From JALYIM01 sp040003205 (GTDB taxonomy: Bacteria > Acidobacteriota > Terriglobia > Terriglobales > Acidobacteriaceae), in assembly GCA_040003205.1 (NCBI GenBank), contig JBDUDA010000003.1:1-36566 (forward strand): a stretch of 36,566 bases of DNA, in the 5' to 3' direction. Of this stretch, positions 8,091 to 15,112 are shown piece by piece. How positions within the stretch are numbered: position 1 is the stretch's first letter; every line of letters begins with the position of its first letter. The position numbers and the translations under genes are program-made. The notes below the pieces were generated by a model. It worked only from the letters and a program-made list of their open reading frames with translations, was not told where the DNA came from and made no database searches.

Positions 8091-9079
8091 TAGTTTTCGG
8101 AGGCGGCTGCGGCCAGAATGGCGCGTTTGGTGAAAACGCGAATCATCTCCCGACGATATTCGGGAGTGAGCGCGGAGGTAGTCAGCGGTTTCGCAGTACG
8201 AGCGGCGAGATCGCCCACTTGCTCGGCTAAAGCGTCATCGATAGGCTTGCCGACAAGCATTTCTCCAGCTCGCTTTACCAGCACTGGCGCAGGATTCACC
8301 GCAGTCAGCGCAACCTGAGCTTCAGTAAAATGTCCATTGAAGGGTTTGAGGGCAACGGCCACTCCGGCCAGCGGATAATCAATCGAACCTCGCACTCGCA
8401 GCTTGCGATACACGCCGCGCCATCCCGCAGAGGATGCCGGAAGAATTATGCGCGTCACAATTTCGCCTAGCTTCAGAACCCGATAAGCGTCGCCTTCTCC
8501 AGTGTAGAACTCGAGCAACGGCATTCGCCGCACTCCGGCAGCACTTGCGATTTCGATTTCGGTGTTCAGACACAGCAGCGCGGGAGGAGTGTCGGCCGAA
8601 AAAGCGGCCCAGCATTTTGTCCCGCCAGGGGCTACATGACAAAGATTGCCATCTTTTTTAATGCAGAAGCCGCAGCCCTTGCGCCACGTCAGCGACTGGT
8701 TGTACCAGAGACAACGGGTGTCCAGGCAGATGTTGCCACCGAGCGTCCCCATATTTCGGAGCAGCGGTGATGCCACGGTTGCCGCAGCTTCGCTCAATAC
8801 TGGATAACGTTTCTTCACGATTTGGGAATGCTCGATTTCTGTGAGCGAAGTGAACGCACCAATTTCGAGCGAGTCATCGGGCGGAATCTTTATTCCGCGC
8901 AAATCTTTTAGGTGTCCAAGATCAAGTATGTATCCCGGCTCGAACAGCCGCTGCCGCATGGAAGGAATTAAATCGGTGCCGCCGGCCAGCACACGGATGT
9001 TATTGCCGTGTTCAGCCAGCATTCCAACAGCTTCGTCGAGGGTGCGCGGACGCAGCAGTCTGAATTGCGGAAGACTCAA
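8090..9079 (-). CDS. Molybdenum hydroxylase medium (FAD) subunit with extra [4Fe-4S] loop, 4-hydroxybenzoyl-CoA reductase beta type
   Basis: A 329-residue FAD-binding subunit of the xanthine oxidase family. Seen: FAD-binding LAGGTDLIP near 31-39 and RNMGTLGGNIC near 108-118. Between about 118 and 160 there is an insertion rich in cysteine, with Cys123, Cys139, Cys147 and Cys156. The spacings of 16, 8 and 9 match the four ligands of the additional [4Fe-4S] cluster of Thauera 4-hydroxybenzoyl-CoA reductase (recalled as Cys122, 138, 146, 155). Ordinary CO dehydrogenase or xanthine dehydrogenase medium subunits lack this loop. The ATG overlaps the large-subunit stop codon (ATGA). I infer an enzyme run in the reductive direction, possibly removing a ring hydroxyl from an aroyl-CoA. 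Confidence 0.88.
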   Translation of the reverse strand: MSLPQFRLLRPRTLDEAVGMLAEHGNNIRVLAGGTDLIPSMRQRLFEPGYILDLGHLKDLRGIKIPPDDSLEIGAFTSLTEIEHSQIVKKRYPVLSEAAATVASPLLRNMGTLGGNICLDTRCLWYNQSLTWRKGCGFCIKKDGNLCHVAPGGTKCWAAFSADTPPALLCLNTEIEIASAAGVRRMPLLEFYTGEGDAYRVLKLGEIVTRIILPASSAGWRGVYRKLRVRGSIDYPLAGVAVALKPFNGHFTEAQVALTAVNPAPVLVKRAGEMLVGKPIDDALAEQVGDLAARTAKPLTTSALTPEYRREMIRVFTKRAILAAAASEN

Positions 9080-11688
9080 TCCGCACCACCGGTTGGGACA
9101 GCAGATTCACGCCGTGCGGGGTCTTTAGGATGGCGCGCCGGGCCCTTGCCTTTGAACCATAACGAACCTCCATGTTCGCGCAGGCGGGTGGGCGCCGTGG
9201 GATCGATACCTTCTGTCAGATTAATTTTCTTCTGAGAGCGCTTCGCCCTCAGCGCCGCCAGCACGCGCTCCGGCGTGAATGGAGACTCATGCAGCCGGAT
9301 GCCGACGGCATTTTCGATTGCGTTGGCGATCGCGGGAATCGTTGCCGCCAACGAGCCTTCGCTGCATTCCTTCGCGCCAAACGGTCCCTCAGGATCGATG
9401 CTTTCAACAATGATCGGCTCGATCTCCGGCGACTCAGCTGCCGATGGACTGCGGTACTCGAGCAATCCGGGATTCATCAACATGCCATCTTTCCAGATCA
9501 TTTCTTCGGTGAGGGCCTGTCCCATCCCCATCCAAACAGATCCGATAATTTGACCTTCAACAGAAACCGGATTCAGCGCGCGTCCGCAATCATGCGCCGC
9601 CCAAACTTTGTGGACAGTAACTTCTCCGGTCCCTTCATCAACGCTCACTTCTGCGACTTGCGCGGAATAAGAATAGGCAGGAGACGGTCCAACGCCTCCA
9701 CCCTTGTGCTTGCCGCCACGGGCTTCCGCCGGAGGCGCATACGATCCCGTGCCAGTCAGCGCGCCGTGAAAATCAATCGCCGCCACCACTGCCTCTTCGA
9801 AACTCATGCTGTCTTTGGGACCTTCATCTTTGCGCTTCTGCTGAAACGACCCGCGAAGAATTTGCCCTTCAACTTTGCCGCTGACGGACGATTCTGATTG
9901 CTGGCTGTCAGAAGATTTTGAAGTGGACTTAGATTGTGTGGCGCGGGCGCCCCCGCCCGCGAAGTCCTTGCGATAAATAAGGTCGTCCCGAAAAACCAAG
10001 TCTTCCTCGTCGCACCCCATCCGCCGGGCAGCAGCCGACGCAATTTGCTTCCGCACCGCTTCTGCTGCCCGCAAAGTCGCATTGCCAGCCATAAAAGTTA
10101 CACGGCTGGAATAAGATCCAATATCAATGGGAGTGAGGTCGGTATCGGCAGCTATGATTTTGATGCGCGCTAGAGAACATCCCAGAGTCTCGGCGGCAAT
10201 CTGCGCCGTCATGGTGTCGGAGCCTTGTCCAATTTCAGAAGCGCCGGTATAAACCACCACTCCGCCATCGCGGTCAATTTTTATGTTCACGGTGGAATGC
10301 GGCATGTCGGATCGAATGATGGAGTTTGCCGCCCCGCTCACGTAGTGGCTGCAAGCGATCCCAAGACCGCGCCCGCGCGCAAGCTTCCCTTTCCGTTCGT
10401 TCCATCCCGAACGCTTCACAACCTGATCAATACACTCCGGCAACCCATAGCTCTGCACCCGCAGTCCATTCACTGTGATGCAAGGAGGCTTTAGCAAATT
10501 TCTCCGACGGACCTCGGCTGGATCAACTTTTATCTTCGCCGCCAATTCGTCGAGCTGCGATTCGAATGCGAAACGCACGTTCACTGTCCCGTGGCCGCGC
10601 ATGGCGCCGCACACCGGTTTGTTGGTCAACACGCGATAGCCGTCATATTGGATGTTGGGGATGTCGTAGAGCGCGCCCAGCAGCGCACCGGAATAAAGAA
10701 TGGTCACGACGCCGTACGAGCAATAGGCGCCCCCATCCTGAACGACCCGCGCCTTTACGGCAGTGATGCGGCCGTCATTCGTGATTCCGGTCCTGAGATC
10801 AATGATGGTGCGCGGACGTCCGCGATGCGCCCAAAATACTTCTTCGCGTGTATAAGTAATCTTCACGGGTGCACGCGCGGCGCGGGCCGCGACTGCCGCG
10901 ATAATTTCCAGCGGAATCACTTCGCTCTTGCCGCCAAACCCTCCGCCCACCAAAGGTTTAATGACGCGAATCTGCGCCATCGGCATTTCTAAAACGAGTG
11001 ACAGTTTGTGCTGCAAATAGTAAGGCACCTGCGTGGACGACCAGATCGTGAGTCTTCCCGGCTGCCCGGTATGCGAATCAATTTCAAAGGATGACAGCGT
11101 GGAATGCGGCTCCATCGCCGCATGCGTGACTTCGTTGGCGAGAAAGCGTGCTTCCGCGATTTGATCGGACTCGGCGAATCCTTTGTCAGGGTCTCCGAAA
11201 ACGTGGTGATAATCTTTTTCCAGGTTGTGCGGCTTGTTGTCGTGGATGAGATCGCTCTCCGCCTTCATCGCCTCTTCGGGATCAAAGTAGGCGGGCAGCA
11301 AAGCATATTCAACGTCAATCAGTTCGAGCGCTTTGTCGGCAGTCGCTTCATCAACGGCAGCAACGCATGCGACGTTATCGCCCACGTAACGAACTTTATC
11401 GAGGGCCAGCGCATACTCGTCGTGTCCTACGGGAAGAATGCCATAAGGATTGGGAGCATCTTTGCCCGTGATAACTGCGACTACGCCGTCAAGTTTCTCG
11501 GCGCGGCTGGTATCAATCTTCTTGATACGAGCGTGCGGATAAGGCGAATGCAGAATGCGGCCAACCAGCATGCCGGGGAGGCTGAGATCGTCGGTATATT
11601 TGCCCGCACCTGTAGTCTTGCCGGCGGCATCGACCATGGCGGTGGGTTTACCGATGATTGAAAAACCGGATTTCGATTCGCTGGTCAC
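9076..11688 (-). CDS. Molybdenum hydroxylase large (Moco) subunit, 4-hydroxybenzoyl-CoA reductase alpha-like
   Basis: An 870-residue catalytic subunit. Seen: the N-terminal a/b hammerhead domain (GKYTDDLSLPGML near 29), the molybdenum-cofactor motifs GGGFGGK at 248-254, GAMRGHGTVN at 361-370 and GQGSDT at 488-493, and Glu777 in GAKECSEG, the position of the family's catalytic glutamate. It is about 100 residues longer than typical family members: a Ser/Gln/Lys-rich stretch at about 577-625 interrupts the second Moco region, and there is a polar tail from about 815 to 870. It starts with GTG overlapping the small-subunit stop codon. With the two adjacent subunits it should form a cytoplasmic three-subunit complex. 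Substrate specificity is inferred only from the medium subunit and operon. Confidence 0.87.
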   Translation of the reverse strand: MTSESKSGFSIIGKPTAMVDAAGKTTGAGKYTDDLSLPGMLVGRILHSPYPHARIKKIDTSRAEKLDGVVAVITGKDAPNPYGILPVGHDEYALALDKVRYVGDNVACVAAVDEATADKALELIDVEYALLPAYFDPEEAMKAESDLIHDNKPHNLEKDYHHVFGDPDKGFAESDQIAEARFLANEVTHAAMEPHSTLSSFEIDSHTGQPGRLTIWSSTQVPYYLQHKLSLVLEMPMAQIRVIKPLVGGGFGGKSEVIPLEIIAAVAARAARAPVKITYTREEVFWAHRGRPRTIIDLRTGITNDGRITAVKARVVQDGGAYCSYGVVTILYSGALLGALYDIPNIQYDGYRVLTNKPVCGAMRGHGTVNVRFAFESQLDELAAKIKVDPAEVRRRNLLKPPCITVNGLRVQSYGLPECIDQVVKRSGWNERKGKLARGRGLGIACSHYVSGAANSIIRSDMPHSTVNIKIDRDGGVVVYTGASEIGQGSDTMTAQIAAETLGCSLARIKIIAADTDLTPIDIGSYSSRVTFMAGNATLRAAEAVRKQIASAAARRMGCDEEDLVFRDDLIYRKDFAGGGARATQSKSTSKSSDSQQSESSVSGKVEGQILRGSFQQKRKDEGPKDSMSFEEAVVAAIDFHGALTGTGSYAPPAEARGGKHKGGGVGPSPAYSYSAQVAEVSVDEGTGEVTVHKVWAAHDCGRALNPVSVEGQIIGSVWMGMGQALTEEMIWKDGMLMNPGLLEYRSPSAAESPEIEPIIVESIDPEGPFGAKECSEGSLAATIPAIANAIENAVGIRLHESPFTPERVLAALRAKRSQKKINLTEGIDPTAPTRLREHGGSLWFKGKGPARHPKDPARRESAVPTGGAD

Positions 11689-12176
11689 TTCGCAGCCGCC
11701 GTTCCCTTCTGCTCCGCATCAATCGCCGCTTTGATCGCCTGATACATCTGGTTGTAGCCAGTGCAGCGGCATAGATTTCCGCTCAACGCATTGCGAATTT
11801 CTGCCTCCGACGGATCCGGAGTGACTGAGAGCAGATGTTTCACCGTCATAATGAATCCTGGAGTGCAGAAGCCACACTGCGCCCCTCCCCAGTCTCCATA
11901 GGCTTTCTGGATCGCAGCCAGGCTTCCGTGCTCGCTCACTCCTTCGATGGTGGTGATCTTTCGTCCTTCACAACTAGCTGCGAGCATCGTGCATGACAGG
12001 ATCGAGGCACCGTCCACCAGAACCGTACACGCTCCGCAGGATGAATCATCACAGCCGCGCTTCGATCCGGTGAGCTGCATGTCTTGTCGCAAAACATCGA
12101 GCAGCAATTTGCTGGGCTCGAATGCCAGTTCGTGCCCGCGACCATTCACGGAGAGTTCGATGAGTTCTTTTTTCAT
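11685..12176 (-). CDS. Molybdenum hydroxylase small subunit, two [2Fe-2S] clusters
   Basis: A 163-residue electron-transfer subunit. Seen: the plant-ferredoxin-type cluster with Cys42, Cys47, Cys50 and Cys62 (GCDDSSCGAC ... LSC), and the helical-bundle cluster with Cys101, Cys104, Cys136 and Cys138 (CGFCTPG ... LCRCTGY). All eight ligands are present and the length is normal. It is the first of the three subunit genes, 21 bases after the rhodanese gene, and its stop codon overlaps the large-subunit start. Confidence 0.93.
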   Translation of the reverse strand: MKKELIELSVNGRGHELAFEPSKLLLDVLRQDMQLTGSKRGCDDSSCGACTVLVDGASILSCTMLAASCEGRKITTIEGVSEHGSLAAIQKAYGDWGGAQCGFCTPGFIMTVKHLLSVTPDPSEAEIRNALSGNLCRCTGYNQMYQAIKAAIDAEQKGTAAAK

Positions 12177-12197
12177 TGGCAGTGTGCGAACAATCTT

Positions 12198-12521
12198 TCA
12201 GTAAGCCGGCACCTTCGTATCTATTCTTCGCGACCAGTCATCAATACCGCCACGCATGGATTGGGCGTTTTCAAAGCCCTGTTGTCGCAGCCATCCGGTC
12301 ACACTCAGCGAGCGCACGCCGTGGTGGCAATAAACAACTATGTGCTGATCAGGATCAAGTTCCTGGTGGGCGCGGCTCGGCACGTCTCCCATGGGCATGA
12401 GCTTCGCGCCGGCAATGTGAGCGATCGCGTGCTCCCACGGCTCTCGCACGTCAAGCAGCATGAACGGCTCTCCGCCATCCAGCCCGGCTTTTACTTCTTC
12501 GGATGAAATTTCGTAGTCCAT
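12198..12521 (-). CDS. Single-domain rhodanese-like protein
   Basis: A 107-residue rhodanese domain. Seen: the LLDVREPWEH segment near residues 22-31 and the active-site loop with Cys65 in VVYCHHGVRS, which keeps the nucleophilic cysteine and the following arginine, so it is likely a functional sulfurtransferase of the GlpE/PspE size class. The ATG at 12521 gives the normal domain start; the longer open frame upstream overlaps the preceding gene and is not family-like. Within the operon it directly precedes the molybdenum hydroxylase genes, so I infer a possible role in sulfuration of the molybdenum cofactor or cluster supply, but this is only a positional argument. Confidence 0.85.
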   Translation of the reverse strand: MDYEISSEEVKAGLDGGEPFMLLDVREPWEHAIAHIAGAKLMPMGDVPSRAHQELDPDQHIVVYCHHGVRSLSVTGWLRQQGFENAQSMRGGIDDWSRRIDTKVPAY

Positions 12522-12534
12522 CGTCTTTCTGATT

Positions 12535-13443
12535 TCAATATCCAAAATCAGTTTGCACCGCGTAGGCGTGCTGCTTGACTGCCAACTCCCGCGCGCGGCC
12601 GTCTCCCAGCTTGCCCAAATATTCCGGACGCCCCGCGACCCCATACACCCAGCGCTCGAGCCAGGCTTCGCTGGCTTCTTTAGTCTTGGTTTGCTGGTGA
12701 TACTCGCGAAAGAAAGCGTCATCGCGTTTGTAATATCCCTGCACCGGTGAAGGATGCGCTCCGTGCGCGCATTCGACCACGGCATTTACCAGAAACCCAG
12801 GAATAACGGTGCGATTGGGATCGCTGGCGATCACCTCGGGAGCGACGATTTCCTCGGCCACGACGATCACTCGCCCGGCGGCACGCACACCCTCGATCAT
12901 CACTCCGAAGTTTCCCCAGCAATGCGCATTTCCTTCGCAGTCGGCGCGCTGCACGTGGACGATCGTCACGTCAGGATTGAGCGCGCGCACTGCCCACAAA
13001 AGTTCCTGTGGGGTAAACGGAGAAATGATCTGGTAGAAAAAATGATTGCCCCTGGTTACATCGCTTCCCAGCGCGGTGCGAGTCGGAAGAAATGGCACGC
13101 CCATGGCTCCGGCTTGCAATGCGAGCGCGACGGTGAAGTTCGTCATGTTAAAAATCTTCATGCCGTCGTCTTCCACGGCGCGACGAAAATTGTAGGCCGA
13201 CCCCATCATTACATTTCCTACCCACGCAGCGATGACCTGCTTCGCGCATCCCGCGGCGATCATCTGATCAAACAGAATGTCTGAGATCGGCCCAATCAAT
13301 ATGAGGTCGCGCTTTTTCTGCCGTACGATTTCATGACTGGCGGCAAACGGTATCATCTGCTCCATCTGTAATCCCAAAGCAACGGACGATCCATCGGGAA
13401 CAAATTCATCAATCGCCTCGGCCATGGAGCGCAGCTTCGACAT
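12535..13443 (-). CDS. CoA-transferase-fold alpha subunit, GctA/IpdA-like
   Basis: A 302-residue alpha subunit of the class I CoA-transferase fold. Seen: LGLQMEQMIPFAASHEIVRQ near 23-42, AGAMGVPFLPTR near 111-122, VTIVHVQRADCEGN in the middle, the RVIVVAEEIV segment, and the C-terminal GAHPSPVQGYYKRD, which is characteristic of the GctA/IpdA group. The group includes glutaconate CoA-transferase and the IpdA half of the steroid ring-opening hydrolase IpdAB. The ATG at 13443 lies four bases after the hydratase stop codon; longer open frame upstream is not family-like. Its beta partner is 830 bases upstream at 14274-15098, with a hydratase gene between the two. Confidence 0.84.
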   Translation of the reverse strand: MSKLRSMAEAIDEFVPDGSSVALGLQMEQMIPFAASHEIVRQKKRDLILIGPISDILFDQMIAAGCAKQVIAAWVGNVMMGSAYNFRRAVEDDGMKIFNMTNFTVALALQAGAMGVPFLPTRTALGSDVTRGNHFFYQIISPFTPQELLWAVRALNPDVTIVHVQRADCEGNAHCWGNFGVMIEGVRAAGRVIVVAEEIVAPEVIASDPNRTVIPGFLVNAVVECAHGAHPSPVQGYYKRDDAFFREYHQQTKTKEASEAWLERWVYGVAGRPEYLGKLGDGRARELAVKQHAYAVQTDFGY

Positions 13444-13447
13444 GTGG

Positions 13448-14251
13448 CTACTTTGCCGCCACCGGAGTGCGTCCACTCTTCCACACCGGTTCCCGGCGAT
13501 GCAGGAACGCCTCAATGCCTTCCTGCGCATCTTCCGTTTGCATGAGTTCTTCGAGATAAATCTTTTCCGCGCGCGCCAGCCCCTTGTCGAAGTGAATCGA
13601 GTCCCACGCATAGATTGCTTTTTTCGTCACAGCCAGTGACGAGGGACTGAGCTTGATCAGGCGCTCGACCGTTTCCTGAACCACTGCCTCGATCTGATCG
13701 GCGTTCACCGCGCGATTGGCGAGTCCGATGGGTGCCGCTTCCCTGCCGCAGATCGTCCGTCCGGTGAGAATCAGGTCCGATGCCTGCTTCTGGCCGACGA
13801 GCGCCGCAAGCGCCGTGACAGCCACCGGGGGATAGCATCCCAGCTTGATCTCAGGAAATCCCCACAAGGCTGACTCTGATGTGTAGACAAGATCACACAC
13901 CATCGCCAGTTCGGCGCCTCCGCCCAGGCAATGGCCGTCCACCGCGGCAATGCTAATTGTGTGTGAGTTCACGATCGCCTGAATCAAGGCGTGGAACTTC
14001 GTGAGCATCTCTTCGACTTTGTCGGCTGTATGCGCAGCCACATCCACACCGGCGGAAAAACATTTGGCGGATCCCGTCAAGACTACAACCGAGAGATCAG
14101 GACGCGCCTCGATTTCGGCGACTACAGTCGCGATTTCCTCCATCATCGTAATGTCAATGACATTCAGCGGAGGATGCGCCAGCGTAACCCGCGCCACCGG
14201 AGGCTGCGAGGTGAAGGCGAGACGCGAAAAGTGGGAGGAAGACTGAGACAC
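13448..14251 (-). CDS. Enoyl-CoA hydratase family, cyclohexa-1,5-diene-1-carbonyl-CoA hydratase (Dch)-like
   Basis: A 267-residue crotonase-fold protein. Seen: the CoA-binding SAGVD at 66-70, the oxyanion-hole GGGAEL with Glu114 and GFPEIKLG with Glu134, the two catalytic glutamates. HTADKVEEML near 74-83 and CYPPVA at 139-144 replace the usual GxGG loop and resemble the signatures (HTxDKVDEM, FPPVA) that I recall from dienoyl-CoA hydratases Dch/BamR of anaerobic benzoate degraders. In that pathway the enzyme adds water to cyclohexadienoyl-CoA. The gene lies between the beta and alpha genes of the CoA-transferase pair. Function as an alicyclic dienoyl-CoA hydratase is inferred; it could be another crotonase. 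Confidence 0.82.
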   Translation of the reverse strand: MSQSSSHFSRLAFTSQPPVARVTLAHPPLNVIDITMMEEIATVVAEIEARPDLSVVVLTGSAKCFSAGVDVAAHTADKVEEMLTKFHALIQAIVNSHTISIAAVDGHCLGGGAELAMVCDLVYTSESALWGFPEIKLGCYPPVAVTALAALVGQKQASDLILTGRTICGREAAPIGLANRAVNADQIEAVVQETVERLIKLSPSSLAVTKKAIYAWDSIHFDKGLARAEKIYLEELMQTEDAQEGIEAFLHRREPVWKSGRTPVAAK

Positions 14252-14273
14252 TAAATCCTCGTCGTTTCAGGAA

Positions 14274-15098
14274 CTAACTCGTCCAAAATCCTTCTTTATC
14301 GTAATCGCGAATGGCGGCCAACTCCGTTGCGGTCGGCCTGAGCGTTTCGGAAACCTGCTCCGAAACCCGCAACTTCCATCCCGTTTGCGCCGTCACGTCT
14401 TCTACAGTCTGGCCCGGATGCACCGACGAGAGAAACGCCTCGCCATCTTCGCCAAATCGCAACACTGCTTTGGTGGTGATGACAGCCGCAGGGCCCCCAC
14501 GCGAAAGACCGACGTGCTTGCGCCATCCGGGACCATCACCGTTGCCGGGGCTTGTCATAAACGACACGCGCTCCGGTAACCGATCTTTACGATGTTCCAG
14601 CAGCACAACAAATCGATGCGCCAGCGATGCGATATCACACGCGCCACCGGAGCCGGGGAGCCTCACCATTCCGCGGGAGCCACGCGCTTCGGTAGAGTTC
14701 AAATTTCCGAACTTATCTACCTCGGCCGCACCCAAGAATCCCAAATGCACGCGTCCCGCTTGCAGCAAGCTCATCACGCCCAACATGTCGAGACACTGTG
14801 TTGCTCCAAGAATATTCGGAGGGTCGGCCATCGTGTAAATCAGTTCCGCTGCGGGTGTCGAACGCACGACACCATTTTCGAAAAGTCCAACCGCGTTGGG
14901 CGCATGGGTCTGTTTAGCGACCACAAACGCGATCAGCGGGAGCCGCATGCCCACAAACACAACTTCTCCATCTTTTATCTCGCGCGCCGCGCAGGCGACC
15001 ATGAGTTCGCCCATTGTGTATGGCCGAGCGGAATCCCCCTGGGACAACCCGCGCTCGGAAATATCCGCCGACGTCGTGGTCATAAAATAAGCGTGCAT
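14274..15098 (-). CDS. CoA-transferase-fold beta subunit, GctB/IpdB-like
   Basis: A 274-residue beta subunit of the class I CoA-transferase fold. Seen: the MVACAAREIKDGEVVFVGMRLP start, the FENG segment (Glu74) at the position where true CoA-transferases carry the glutamate that forms glutamyl-CoA, GGACDIASLAHR, and VFVT-like ITTKAVLRFGEDGE near residue 210. Whether the glutamate is catalytic needs an alignment: the related IpdAB is a hydrolase, not a transferase. The start is uncertain: TTG at 15107, ATG at 15098 and ATG at 15083 are all in frame, none with a clear ribosome binding site. It begins about 14 bases after the BoxB-like gene. Confidence 0.82.
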   Translation of the reverse strand: MHAYFMTTTSADISERGLSQGDSARPYTMGELMVACAAREIKDGEVVFVGMRLPLIAFVVAKQTHAPNAVGLFENGVVRSTPAAELIYTMADPPNILGATQCLDMLGVMSLLQAGRVHLGFLGAAEVDKFGNLNSTEARGSRGMVRLPGSGGACDIASLAHRFVVLLEHRKDRLPERVSFMTSPGNGDGPGWRKHVGLSRGGPAAVITTKAVLRFGEDGEAFLSSVHPGQTVEDVTAQTGWKLRVSEQVSETLRPTATELAAIRDYDKEGFWTS

Positions 15099-15112
15099 CA
15101 CTTGCAAGACGA

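Noticed and set aside
11104..11661. A long plus-strand open frame opposite the large molybdenum subunit
   Set aside because: It is an antisense shadow; the minus-strand frame carries clear family motifs across the whole stretch. The same holds for the long antisense frames opposite carB, ftcD and the BoxB-like gene.
9076..12176. CO dehydrogenase (CoxLMS)
   Set aside because: The extra cysteine loop in the medium subunit and the CoA-thioester neighbours do not fit CO dehydrogenase, and the large subunit lacks an obvious CoxL active-site loop with its cysteine.
13444..13611. An extended N-terminus for the alpha CoA-transferase subunit
   Set aside because: The 56 extra residues overlap the hydratase gene in another frame and are basic and not family-like; the ATG at 13443 gives the family start.
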